DNA of 64,000 nucleotides. It comes from an uncultured Flavobacteriales bacterium. GTDB taxonomy: Bacteria; Bacteroidota; Bacteroidia; Flavobacteriales_D; Crocinitomicaceae. Shown piece after piece: positions 8,276 to 17,107 of the stretch (its first letter is position 1; each line of letters begins with the position of its first letter). The notes below the pieces were generated by a model that saw nothing but the letters and a program-made list of their open reading frames with translations, searched no databases and was not told where the DNA came from. Where the stretch lies: NCBI GenBank assembly GCA_913054135.1, contig CAJXJK010000012.1, positions 62,001 through 126,000 on the forward strand, written 5' to 3'. The translations under genes were made by a program, and so were the position numbers.

Positions 8276-9870
8276 AACTAGTTTTTATTATTCTTTTCAG
8301 CTTCTCATTGTCTTCTTTTGGGCAAGACTTCAACTTTTTTGATGCATGCGACAAATTCATGTCAAAAAATGTCTCATCTGGCCAGGTCAATTATTCAGGC
8401 ATCAAGGCAGAACCTGCCGAATTGAATGAGTTAATAAAACACATTTCAAAGAATGAATGGTCTAAAGAAGAAGGGAAAGCCTACTTAATTAATGTCTACA
8501 ACTTAGGTGTCATCAACAAAGTGATTCAGAACTACCCTGTGAATTCTCCTATGGATATTACAAATTTCTTTGAAGGGAAAGATCTAATACTGAATGGTAA
8601 GAAGACCTCACTAAACCTTGTAGAAAATGAAATGCTACGTCCAGTGCACAATGACCCAAGATTTCACTTCGTGTTAGTTTGTGGTGCAGTGAGCTGCCCT
8701 GTTATAACGAACTTTGCTTATACGCCTGAAAAACTTGAAGCACAATTAGAGACCCAAGCTAAAATTGCTTTGAACAATGGCTCTTTCGTTTACCAGGACA
8801 GAGATAAGCGTAATATCTTTTTAAGTGAAATCTTTAAGTGGTATTCAACTGACTTTGGTAAAAACGAAAAAGAAGTTGTTGCATATATTAATGGATTTAG
8901 AGAGGCGCCCTTTTCTAATGATGCTAAAGTTCAATACTACGATTACGATTGGTCATTGAATACTCAAAAACCAATCACAACTATTACTGATGTGAGCAAT
9001 ATAAAACCAGCTGACGGAGGGTTTAACTTGCAAACATTCACGGCGGGATCATTATTAGGAAAGAACAAATTTGACTTTACATTATTCAATACATTGTACA
9101 CAGAGACAAAGTCTAATTGGCAAGGGCAGGACTTCACTGGCTTTAGAGCAACTTTCGTTACGCATCTTTTCCAAGTAACTTATGGCATCTCAAAATCAAA
9201 AAGAATTAATGTCGGCTTAGATATCAACCTAAAGAATTCAGGAAGATCTGTTGACTCTTCAATCAAAGGATTAGCACCAGCTTTTCAATACAACAACACG
9301 GACAGTTCTAGATTTGCTGTTACTTCAATAGGCGCAAGAGTCAAAGTTCAACCATTTAAAAAAGTTCAAGATTTCTCAATTCAATCTACGTTCTATTTAC
9401 CTACTGTTCAAAACCCTGAAGGCTCTAATCCTTTAGCCGGCAATCCAGCTTTGTATTGGGCAGATTGGGATAGATATATCTGGTGGAATCAATTGTTTTA
9501 TACTAAAACGTGGGGAAAAGTTCAGCTCTTTACTGAAGTAGATCTTCTTTTTAGATTCAAGCGAAGAAGCTCACAAATAGGTATGCTTGACATTCCTATG
9601 TCGGCCTTTATCAGCTACTTCCCTACTAATAAGATTACACTTTATGCCATGACACAGCACGTGCCTAGGTTCACAAACAACATAAATCCGCAAGACCCTC
9701 AAGTGACTGATTGGGTTATTCCAATGAACTATACAGCATCTGGATTAGGAATGAAATACAACTTTACGCCATCTTTTAACATTGAATTGCTCTACACCAA
9801 TTTTTGGAGAGGAAAAAACTCTGGACTTGGAAGTACATTTAACCTCGGTATAAAATACGTCATGTTCTAA
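8272..9870 (+). CDS. DUF547 domain fused to a C-terminal beta-barrel-like domain
   Basis: A 532-residue two-part exported protein. Signal peptide 1-17 (cleavage after SSFG/Q). Residues ~20-235 are a DUF547 domain, with LINVYNLGVI and DPRFHFVLVCGAVSCP motifs; the Cys pair in CGAVSC is conserved in the family. Residues ~250-532 look like an outer-membrane barrel: alternating aromatic strands, turns rich in N/S/G, closing with LGIKYVMF and a terminal Phe. The domain combination suggests a periplasmic DUF547 module tethered to an outer-membrane channel or anchor. The start overlaps DUF2141 (ATGA) and the stop overlaps the next start (TAATG). The barrel assignment is inference from composition. 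Confidence 0.8.
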   Translation: MKLVFIILFSFSLSSFGQDFNFFDACDKFMSKNVSSGQVNYSGIKAEPAELNELIKHISKNEWSKEEGKAYLINVYNLGVINKVIQNYPVNSPMDITNFFEGKDLILNGKKTSLNLVENEMLRPVHNDPRFHFVLVCGAVSCPVITNFAYTPEKLEAQLETQAKIALNNGSFVYQDRDKRNIFLSEIFKWYSTDFGKNEKEVVAYINGFREAPFSNDAKVQYYDYDWSLNTQKPITTITDVSNIKPADGGFNLQTFTAGSLLGKNKFDFTLFNTLYTETKSNWQGQDFTGFRATFVTHLFQVTYGISKSKRINVGLDINLKNSGRSVDSSIKGLAPAFQYNNTDSSRFAVTSIGARVKVQPFKKVQDFSIQSTFYLPTVQNPEGSNPLAGNPALYWADWDRYIWWNQLFYTKTWGKVQLFTEVDLLFRFKRRSSQIGMLDIPMSAFISYFPTNKITLYAMTQHVPRFTNNINPQDPQVTDWVIPMNYTASGLGMKYNFTPSFNIELLYTNFWRGKNSGLGSTFNLGIKYVMF

Positions 9871-11132
9871 TGAAGCTCTTCGTTAGAATAGCACTCTTTC
9901 TTTTTCTGCTTACTCCTCTGAATTCAAAGGCTGACGTTATAACATCTGTATCCATTAGTGGATTAACTAAAACCAAAGAATCCTACCTAAGAGACATTAT
10001 CTTTTGTAAAAAAGGCGCAGAATTTTCATATGAGCTGCTAAAAGAAGACGAACTCATTCTTAGAAATTTAAATCTATTTTTTCATGTCTCAAGTTCGTAC
10101 GAAAGAGATAGCACAGACATAGGTTGGGATGTCTATTTTAAGGTTGAAGAAGCCAAATACCTTTACCCTATTCTTTCAATCTCGGGTTTCAGAGAACAAC
10201 TTAAAATTCAGGCCGGCTTTAATCAAATCAACTTTAGAGGAAGAGCTGAAAGTGTTGGCCTAGTATACCAATACTATGACAGACATTCAATTTCATTTTT
10301 TTACAATGCCAACAAACACAAAAATCAAAAAACTGGCCATGAACTAGCCCTCACAAAATATTCAACTGTTGAACCGCTATACTTCGCCGACACTGCCACG
10401 AACTTCAATTTTGATAACTATAATGTTTCTTTAGGTGGCCACTATTGGATAGGGAAATTCATGAAGGTCGGTTTAGGAGGCATGTATATGTATGAGAATT
10501 ATAAACAGCTTGATACCACAGTTTTTGATCTTGGACAGTTTGACTTTTTCTTTCACAAATATCAAATCCGTGGATTTTTCGAATTCAATAAACTAAATCA
10601 AAATTATGAAAGGGTTGAAGGATTCAGAGGTTGCACCTACTTAGAAACAATCCAAACCATAGATTATCCAGGAATAAGCTTTATCAAATTTACCAATGAC
10701 CTAAGCTGGAACAAAGAAATAGGTGAAAGAGGAAATCTTTCACTTCATAATAGATTCGGAATATCTACCAATAATAATTCGCCCTTCTCTCCTTTCGTCT
10801 TAGACGGCTTCTTAAATGTCAGAGGAGTTGGTAATAGAATTTCGAGAGGAACAGCTGAAGCCATCTTAAACGCAGAATATCGACATACTATCTGGGACCA
10901 TAAATGGTTCTACCTTCAATTAGCCGGTTTTACTGATTTCGGGACATTAAGACAACCAGGTGATCGCTTAGTTGACATGTTTAACTACAATGAGATGAAA
11001 TTGTTTCTGGGTGGAGGCATAAGAGTGCATTCAAAAGTTTTCTATAAGGTAATTTTCAGGGTGGATTATTCAGTCAACCCAATTAATCCTCAAGAACACG
11101 GTTTGACTTTTGGTGTTGGACAATTTTTCTAA
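9870..11132 (+). CDS. Omp85/BamA-TamA-like outer-membrane protein, short
   Basis: A 420-residue protein with a signal peptide (1-21), one POTRA-like domain (~22-95: VITSVSISGLTKTKESYLRD then LNLFFHV, as in BamA/TamA POTRAs) and a C-terminal Omp85 barrel (~100-420). The lid-lock VRG motif sits at 317-319, followed by an AEYRH strand, and the protein ends in a terminal Phe (VGQFF). BamA has about five POTRAs and TamA three; one POTRA makes this a minimal Omp85 protein such as a dedicated secretion pore or lipid/glycan translocator. It is the last gene of the operon and overlaps the convergent CAP gene by 4 bases at the stops. Confidence 0.8.
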   Translation: MKLFVRIALFLFLLTPLNSKADVITSVSISGLTKTKESYLRDIIFCKKGAEFSYELLKEDELILRNLNLFFHVSSSYERDSTDIGWDVYFKVEEAKYLYPILSISGFREQLKIQAGFNQINFRGRAESVGLVYQYYDRHSISFFYNANKHKNQKTGHELALTKYSTVEPLYFADTATNFNFDNYNVSLGGHYWIGKFMKVGLGGMYMYENYKQLDTTVFDLGQFDFFFHKYQIRGFFEFNKLNQNYERVEGFRGCTYLETIQTIDYPGISFIKFTNDLSWNKEIGERGNLSLHNRFGISTNNNSPFSPFVLDGFLNVRGVGNRISRGTAEAILNAEYRHTIWDHKWFYLQLAGFTDFGTLRQPGDRLVDMFNYNEMKLFLGGGIRVHSKVFYKVIFRVDYSVNPINPQEHGLTFGVGQFF

Positions 11133-11659
11133 TAAACTTCTTCGTCAATATAATTTCCTGGAGGGTCATAATTACAAACCCATATCTGAGAGCCATCTTT
11201 ACACAATCTAACTGCAGCTCCAATTTTTGTTGTCTTAGCCCAAATAATTTGGCTGTAATGTCCATACTTTTGACCTTCCTTAAAACGGTACTTTCTTTTT
11301 TTGTGATTGAAAAACTCCTCTTCTGAAGCCCATAGATCAACAACTTTGTATTCGTTACCGCCACTTGGATACTTACAAATATTCTCCCCGTACTTATGAC
11401 TTTTTCTATGCTGTAATTGACATCTTTGAGCCAATCGCTTCGCCCATCCATCAGCATAAACAGCTAGCTCATCAGACCATTCAACAGGCGGCACTCCCAC
11501 CTTTTTTCGATAATAATTATGTCGCTCTACAAACTTTTCTTTATCCAATTTATAAGCCGCATTTTGTGCAGGAATATGAAACACTGCAGTAAAACTCTGC
11601 AAGCCCATAAAGAGAATGCAAAACATGAGAATAAAAGTGATTTTATAAAATGCCTTCAT
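11129..11659 (-). CDS. CAP (SCP/PR-1-like) family secreted protein
   Basis: A 176-residue exported CAP-domain protein. The N-terminal hydrophobic segment (MKAFYKITFILMFCILFMG) is a signal peptide or anchor. CAP signatures are present: RHNYYRKKVGVPPVEW, a GENI motif, HYSQIIWAKTTKIGAA with the first catalytic-type His, and VCNYDPPGNY. The family fold has a His/Glu cavity; bacterial roles are poorly known. An upstream in-frame ATG at 11692 adds 11 residues, but 11659 gives a cleaner signal peptide. Several overlapping frames here are shadows. It is divergent from pheT. Confidence 0.85.
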   Translation of the reverse strand: MKAFYKITFILMFCILFMGLQSFTAVFHIPAQNAAYKLDKEKFVERHNYYRKKVGVPPVEWSDELAVYADGWAKRLAQRCQLQHRKSHKYGENICKYPSGGNEYKVVDLWASEEEFFNHKKRKYRFKEGQKYGHYSQIIWAKTTKIGAAVRLCKDGSQIWVCNYDPPGNYIDEEVY

Positions 11660-11719
11660 AATACCTTTAAATTTATCATTTTTAGCTGACATTTAAATAA
11701 CAATTAGCTTGCTAATCGT

Positions 11720-11727
11720 TACATTTG
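11720..11727 (+). promoter_or_regulatory. -7 box for pheT
   Basis: TACATTTG matches TAnnTTTG exactly and ends 20 bases before the pheT ATG. No TTG is at ideal -33 spacing. Confidence 0.4.
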
Positions 11728-11747
11728 TGGCTTCAATTTAAGACAAG

Positions 11748-14174
11748 ATGAAAATATCCCTCAACTGGTTAAAAGACTATATCCAACTAGATTTAAGCGC
11801 TAAGAGAATTGCTGAGATTCTAACTGATACCGGTTTAGAAGTTGAAGGTCTTGAGAAAATTGAAACGATCAAAGGAGGATTAGAAGGAGTGGTGACTGGT
11901 GAAGTTCTTTCAAAAGAAAAACATCCTGACGCCGACAGACTGAATATCACAACTGTCAATATCGGAGCTGATGAACCATTACAAATTGTTTGTGGCGCCC
12001 CTAATGTTGAGACTGGTCAAAAAGTAGTTGTTGCCACTGTCGGAACAACTCTTTACCCAAATCCTGAAGAGGCTTTTAAGATTAAAAAATCCAAAATTAG
12101 AGGAGTTGAATCGGCCGGAATGATTTGTGCTGAAGATGAGTTAGGGCTTGGTACATCACATGATGGTATCATGGTTCTTGACGCAAAAACTGATGTCGGA
12201 TTATCTGCTAAAGACTTTTTCAATATTGAAGATGACTACCTTATTGAGATTGGCCTAACTCCCAACAGAGCAGACGCCATGGGGCATATTGGTGTCGCAA
12301 GGGACCTTAAAGCTTACCTAAACTTTCATGATAAGCAAAGTTTGAAAGTTTCAATTCCAGAAGTATCTGTTAATAGCGAAACAACTGAAACAGTTGAAAT
12401 TGAGGTAAAAGACCATAACGCTTGTGTTAGATATTCAAGTGCGGTTATTAGTGGAATTGAAGTTAAAGAATCACCTGATTGGTTAAAAAATAGATTGAGA
12501 GCAATTGGATTGAGTCCAATTAATAATGTTGTTGACATCACGAATTATGTGATGCATGAAACGGGTAATCCTTTGCATGCTTTTGACTTGAATGATGTCA
12601 ATGGTAAAATTGTAGTTCGTCCTGCCAAAAAAGGAGAAAAAATTATCACGCTTGACGAAGTTGAAAGAGAGCTAGATGAAGCAGATCTTATGATTTGTAA
12701 TGAATCTGAAGCAATGTGTATTGCAGGAACCTTTGGAGGTTTGCAATCAGGTGTAAAAGACTCAACTACAGCTATCTTTCTTGAAGCAGCTTACTTCAAC
12801 CCTGTTTCTGTTAGAAAAACGGCTAAAAGACACGGATTGAATACCGACTCATCTTTCAGATTTGAAAGAGGTGTTGATCCTGATACTGTAATTTACTCTA
12901 GAGATAGAGCTATCTCAATGATTCTTGAAATTGCTGGAGGTAAATTAGGAACCACACAAGATATTTATCCTGAACCTATTAAGTTCACTGAAGTTCTTTT
13001 TAATCCGCATAGGTCAAGAGCTCACATGGGAGTTGATATCAAGGATGAGGATATGTTTAAAATTCTTGGTGAATTGGACATAGAGATGATTTCTGAATCT
13101 GATGAAGAAGTAATCTTAAAAGTGCCTGCATATAGAGTTGACGTAACAAGAGAGGCTGACATTACTGAAGAGGTATTGAGAATTTATGGATTCAACAATG
13201 TTCCGATTCCTCAAAAGCTAAATACTTCAATTACTTTCAGACAAGATCCAGACGAAGAAAAACTTTATAACACAACTGCTGACTTCTTGGTTGCAAGAGG
13301 CTTTAATGAGATAATGAACAACTCATTAACTTCATCTGCGATATGGGATAAGGTAGAATCTAATTCTTTCAAACATGAAAGAGATGTGAAAATATTGAAT
13401 CCGCTTTCAAATGAACTTGACGTTTTAAGACAGACAATGTTATTTGGAGGGCTAAGAAATATTGAACACAATCAAAATAGACAGCACGCCAACATCAAAT
13501 TTTTTGAATTCGGAAACGACTATAGAAAGGGAGAAGACGGATACGCTCAAAGAAAGAAATTGAACATCTGGGTAACCGGAGATAAGCATGAAGATAACTG
13601 GAGAGCAGAAAAAGGCAAGGCTGATTTCTATTATTTGAAAGGCATTGTAGAAGCTGTATTACAAAAACTAGGAATTTACAAAGGACCAATCGTAGCAGCA
13701 CTTTTAAATGATTTGTTTGAAGACGGATACAATATCGCCATAGCTAAAAAATCAGTGGTTGACTTAGGTTGGGTGCGAAGAGATATCTTAAAAGAATTCG
13801 GAATTAAAAATGATGTGTACTACGCCAGCTTCGATTGGAAAGTAATTACAGACATCTCAATTTTGAATAGAATTTCAACCAAGAACATTCCAAAAACGCA
13901 ATTCATAAGAAGAGATTTCTCTTTGCTAATAAAGAAAGAGGTTCGATTTGCAGATATTCAAAAACTTTCAAAATCAGTTGACAAAAGAATACTAAAAGAA
14001 GTTGGCCTTTTTGATGTTTACGAAGGTGATAAATTGCCGAATGGTAAAAAATCATATGCTGTTAACTTCACTTTTCAAGACAATGAGAAAACACTGAAGG
14101 ACAGCCAGGTGGATGCCATCATGGGGAACATCAGAACCAAGTTAGAGCAAGAGTTAGGGGCTGAGTTGAGATAG
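11748..14174 (+). CDS. pheT: Phenylalanine--tRNA ligase beta subunit
   Basis: An 808-residue bacterial-type PheT, the tRNA-binding and editing subunit of the (alpha-beta)2 phenylalanyl-tRNA synthetase. In order: N-terminal half of B1 (MKISLNWLKDYI...), an OB-fold EMAP-like tRNA-binding domain (~40-155), B3/B4 editing domain with the family-typical NNVVDITNYVMHETGNPLHAFD segment (~255-280, conserved pieces NVVDITNYV and PLHAFD), B5 DNA-binding-like domain, a catalytic-like core and the C-terminal anticodon-binding FDX-ACB domain (~710-808). Length is normal. pheS is not in the window, as is common in Bacteroidota where the two are unlinked. Confidence 0.97.
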   Translation: MKISLNWLKDYIQLDLSAKRIAEILTDTGLEVEGLEKIETIKGGLEGVVTGEVLSKEKHPDADRLNITTVNIGADEPLQIVCGAPNVETGQKVVVATVGTTLYPNPEEAFKIKKSKIRGVESAGMICAEDELGLGTSHDGIMVLDAKTDVGLSAKDFFNIEDDYLIEIGLTPNRADAMGHIGVARDLKAYLNFHDKQSLKVSIPEVSVNSETTETVEIEVKDHNACVRYSSAVISGIEVKESPDWLKNRLRAIGLSPINNVVDITNYVMHETGNPLHAFDLNDVNGKIVVRPAKKGEKIITLDEVERELDEADLMICNESEAMCIAGTFGGLQSGVKDSTTAIFLEAAYFNPVSVRKTAKRHGLNTDSSFRFERGVDPDTVIYSRDRAISMILEIAGGKLGTTQDIYPEPIKFTEVLFNPHRSRAHMGVDIKDEDMFKILGELDIEMISESDEEVILKVPAYRVDVTREADITEEVLRIYGFNNVPIPQKLNTSITFRQDPDEEKLYNTTADFLVARGFNEIMNNSLTSSAIWDKVESNSFKHERDVKILNPLSNELDVLRQTMLFGGLRNIEHNQNRQHANIKFFEFGNDYRKGEDGYAQRKKLNIWVTGDKHEDNWRAEKGKADFYYLKGIVEAVLQKLGIYKGPIVAALLNDLFEDGYNIAIAKKSVVDLGWVRRDILKEFGIKNDVYYASFDWKVITDISILNRISTKNIPKTQFIRRDFSLLIKKEVRFADIQKLSKSVDKRILKEVGLFDVYEGDKLPNGKKSYAVNFTFQDNEKTLKDSQVDAIMGNIRTKLEQELGAELR

Positions 14175-14230
14175 ATAGAGAATCATATTCTTAACTGACA
14201 AATTTCATTAATCTTTCAAAGACATTGCAA

Positions 14231-14238
14231 TACCTTTG
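14231..14238 (+). promoter_or_regulatory. -7 box for the ABC transporter operon
   Basis: TACCTTTG matches TAnnTTTG exactly and ends 5 bases before the ATG at 14244, predicting a leaderless mRNA. The -33 element is not obvious. Confidence 0.45.
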
Positions 14239-14243
14239 TTTCA

Positions 14244-15119
14244 ATGTTAGCAATTTCAACAAAAAATCTCAGTAAGTTTTACGGAGAGCAAGTCGGAATA
14301 AAAGATGTCAATCTTGAGGTCAACCAAGGTGAAATCTTCGGCTTCGTGGGCCCAAATGGTTCAGGTAAATCAACAGCAATTAGAACATTTCTAGGCTTAT
14401 TAAAACCAACAAGCGGTTCAGCTTCAATTCTTGGACAAGATATAGATTCAGAGGGAGCCGAGCTAAGAAAGAAGATTGGATACTTACCCTCAGAAGTGCA
14501 TTATTACGAAGAAATGTCTTCACTTGAACTTCTTAACTATCACGCCAGATTCTACGACAATGTTGATGTTTCGAAAATCCATGAACTTGCTGAATATTTT
14601 GAATTACAATTAGACAGAAAGATAACAGACTTGTCATTCGGGAATAAAAAGAAGTGCGCCATCATTCAAGCGATTGTTCACAAACCCGAATTATTGATTC
14701 TGGACGAACCGACTTCAGGCCTAGATCCTTTAATGCAAAATAGATTTTTTGAATTACTCGAAAAGGAGAATGAAAATGGCACAACCATATTTTTTAGTTC
14801 GCACATACTCTCTGAAGTCCAAAGGCTTTGCGATCGTGCTGCGGTTATCAGAAATGGTGAGATCATAGCAGTTGAGAATATTCAAGACTTGCTGATGAAA
14901 CAAATGAAAAAAGTTACTCTTATTTTCAAAGAGCAGCAATTAGATCTTAAAATTCCTTCGGGCTGTCAACATAAAAAGTGGCACAACAAAAAACTAACAT
15001 TTGATTATGTAGGCCCTATCGACCTACTTGTTGATTGGATGAGTCAACAAGAGCTGATTGATGCCGTACTAGAAGAACCAGACTTGGAATCAATATTTAT
15101 GAACTATTACGAACGCTAA
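14244..15119 (+). CDS. ABC transporter ATP-binding protein
   Basis: A 291-residue ATPase subunit. Walker A GPNGSGKST (~36-44), Q-loop region near 85, signature LSFGNKKK (~133-140; divergent from LSGGQ but usual for ABC-2 drug/lipid exporters), Walker B LLILDEPTSGLDP (~152-164) and H-loop SSHILSEVQ (~188). The ~80-residue C-terminal extension is typical of CcmA/BcrA-type exporters. It partners the permease that starts 5 bases downstream. The substrate cannot be predicted. Confidence 0.93.
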   Translation: MLAISTKNLSKFYGEQVGIKDVNLEVNQGEIFGFVGPNGSGKSTAIRTFLGLLKPTSGSASILGQDIDSEGAELRKKIGYLPSEVHYYEEMSSLELLNYHARFYDNVDVSKIHELAEYFELQLDRKITDLSFGNKKKCAIIQAIVHKPELLILDEPTSGLDPLMQNRFFELLEKENENGTTIFFSSHILSEVQRLCDRAAVIRNGEIIAVENIQDLLMKQMKKVTLIFKEQQLDLKIPSGCQHKKWHNKKLTFDYVGPIDLLVDWMSQQELIDAVLEEPDLESIFMNYYER

Positions 15120-15124
15120 GAATC

Positions 15125-15931
15125 ATGAATAAAAATCTATTTACAAAGGAACTTAGGCGTAACCGAAAAAACTTGATGATTTGGACAACTATTGTTGTCG
15201 GATTCACGGTTATGGTTTTGTCCATTTTCCCTTTCATGGCAGATATGGGAAAAGACATGACTCAGCTCATTGATAACATGCCGGTTGAGCTTCAAAAAGC
15301 AATGGGAATGGATGCCCAAACATGGTCAAACATCCTTGGTTTTTATAGTACTTACTTCGGAATTTACATTGTCGTTCTTGTGGCTATTTATACAACTTCG
15401 ACTGGGGCTACCATTATTTCAAAAGAAGAAAAGGATGGCACTTCAGAATTCTTAATGACAAAACCAATTTCAAGACTTACTATCTTCAAAACTAAGATGA
15501 TGAGCTTATTGGTTTTGACCATTCTCATCTATGTTATTCAAACACTTTCTGCAATAATTGGAATTTCGGCCTTTGCCCAATCTGAAGTTCTTTGGAGCAA
15601 ATTAGCTACCATGCAAATCAGTGGTTTCTTTTTGGTGCTATTCTTTACCTCTATTGGTGTTTTACTTTCAATGTTTGTAAAACCAAAAAAGAACTTCATG
15701 GGAATAGTTGTTGGTTTAACTTTCGGATCATATTTTCTGAATGCAATTGCAAAATCAACTGATGCCACTTCATGGCTCGGGTATTTCTCTCCATTCAACT
15801 ATGTAGACTTTACCGTTCTGGCTAGTGATTACGAGATTAACTATATGGCAATCATAGGATTCGTAGCGATCGCAGCTGTTTTACTCTTCATTGCTTTTAA
15901 GAGCTATGCTAAGAAAGACATTGCAGGGTAA
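15125..15931 (+). CDS. ABC-2 type permease
   Basis: A 268-residue integral membrane protein with about six TM helices, beginning MNKNLFTKELRRNRK, typical for ABC-2 permeases, and containing ISKEEKDGTSEFLMTKPISR, the cytoplasmic coupling segment of this family (shortened here to ISKEEKDGTSEFL then KPISR). Forms a transporter with the preceding ATPase. Ends exactly where the convergent GT4 gene's stop begins (no intergenic base), so no terminator fits between them. Confidence 0.88.
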   Translation: MNKNLFTKELRRNRKNLMIWTTIVVGFTVMVLSIFPFMADMGKDMTQLIDNMPVELQKAMGMDAQTWSNILGFYSTYFGIYIVVLVAIYTTSTGATIISKEEKDGTSEFLMTKPISRLTIFKTKMMSLLVLTILIYVIQTLSAIIGISAFAQSEVLWSKLATMQISGFFLVLFFTSIGVLLSMFVKPKKNFMGIVVGLTFGSYFLNAIAKSTDATSWLGYFSPFNYVDFTVLASDYEINYMAIIGFVAIAAVLLFIAFKSYAKKDIAG

Positions 15932-17083
15932 TTACTGAATCATTTTCTTGAAGTCTTTCACCTTTTGATCAGCAATAACCGACCATAAGAACTTCTTCTT
16001 CACTAACTCAATTGATTTCGTTTTCATTCGATTGATGTCTTCGGCTGAACAGTTAACCATTTCAAAAAGTGCTTCTTGCAAGGCTGCTGGATCAGGCTCA
16101 TCCAACAAAATTCCATTCTCCTTAATCTGCCTTGAAACCGCACCTACGTCAGTAGCAATGATAGCCAAGCCACTTGCCATGGCTTCTAGAATAACAGTAG
16201 GCATTCCTTCTGAATGTGATGGGCAAACCAAAACGTCTGAATGATGCAACACCTCTTTTATTTTGTCTGCTTCTCGAATCTCACCATGATAAATCAATCT
16301 ATCATCTTTGATTCTAACCTCTTCAGGAATTGGTCCTATGAAATGAAAATCAAAATTGAGATCTTCTCTCTTTAGCAAGTTAGTAAGGGCAGTATTCAAC
16401 TCCTCTACCCCTTTTCTTCTCTCGTTTCTACCAATAAATACAAGTGTTCTCTTTTGATTACGTACTTGATTTGCATCAGTCCCTGTCAACCAGTCTTCAG
16501 TGATACCATTTGATTGAAGAAGAATTTTTTCTTCCCTGATTCCGAGCTCTCTAATTATTTTCCCAATCTGACCACCAAACGAATACACGTAATCTGCATT
16601 CATGATGTTGTACTTTACCGCTTTCCTGAAAAGTTTATACTCCCACTTCACCCTATTGTTTGGAGGTTTTTGAAACATCTCAAAGCCATGAAAATTAACG
16701 GCAATTGGGATACTAATCTTCCCTTTGGTTTTTTGCAAAATCATGTACCAGGCAGTGAAGCCCTGAGCATATACCAAATCAAATTCATCAAGTCGATCTT
16801 TCACAGCTTCATAAATCAACTTTGAATATTTTTTGTTTTCTCGAATGTAATGTCCGGGAAGAGGATCCGTTTTCGGAAAAGGAATCATTGTCTCTTGCAC
16901 TCTATCTTCAAATCCAGAAAACTCTTGCATAAATGCTGCTGATGAATAGCCTTCTCCCCCAATGTGAAAAATGTGCAAATCCAATCCTTTCTCTGCTAAT
17001 AACTTAGTCAGAATCAAGGAATGCTTCTGCATCCCTCCTATTTGAAAAGGATAAATTCCGTCTGTTAGAAATAGGACTTTCAT
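15932..17083 (-). CDS. Glycosyltransferase family 4 protein
   Basis: A 383-residue GT-B fold glycosyltransferase. The N-terminus has MKVLFLTDGIYPFQIGGMQ with the GG loop of the nucleotide-sugar/acceptor cleft; the C-terminal half has VFIGRNERRKGVEEL and SEGMPTVILEAMASG, the EX7E motif of GT4 retaining enzymes. Likely acts on cell-surface glycan, lipopolysaccharide or capsule precursors at the cytoplasmic membrane. There are no neighbouring sugar genes, so donor and acceptor are unknown. The DUF2306 gene lies just upstream on the same strand (24 bases) and may be co-transcribed. Confidence 0.9.
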   Translation of the reverse strand: MKVLFLTDGIYPFQIGGMQKHSLILTKLLAEKGLDLHIFHIGGEGYSSAAFMQEFSGFEDRVQETMIPFPKTDPLPGHYIRENKKYSKLIYEAVKDRLDEFDLVYAQGFTAWYMILQKTKGKISIPIAVNFHGFEMFQKPPNNRVKWEYKLFRKAVKYNIMNADYVYSFGGQIGKIIRELGIREEKILLQSNGITEDWLTGTDANQVRNQKRTLVFIGRNERRKGVEELNTALTNLLKREDLNFDFHFIGPIPEEVRIKDDRLIYHGEIREADKIKEVLHHSDVLVCPSHSEGMPTVILEAMASGLAIIATDVGAVSRQIKENGILLDEPDPAALQEALFEMVNCSAEDINRMKTKSIELVKKKFLWSVIADQKVKDFKKMIQ

Positions 17084-17107
17084 CTGACCAAAGATAACTA
17101 AATATGA

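Noticed and set aside
11083-11457. A 124-residue minus-strand frame across the Omp85 and CAP genes
   Set aside because: Overlaps the CAP gene in another frame; the CAP frame carries recognised motifs.
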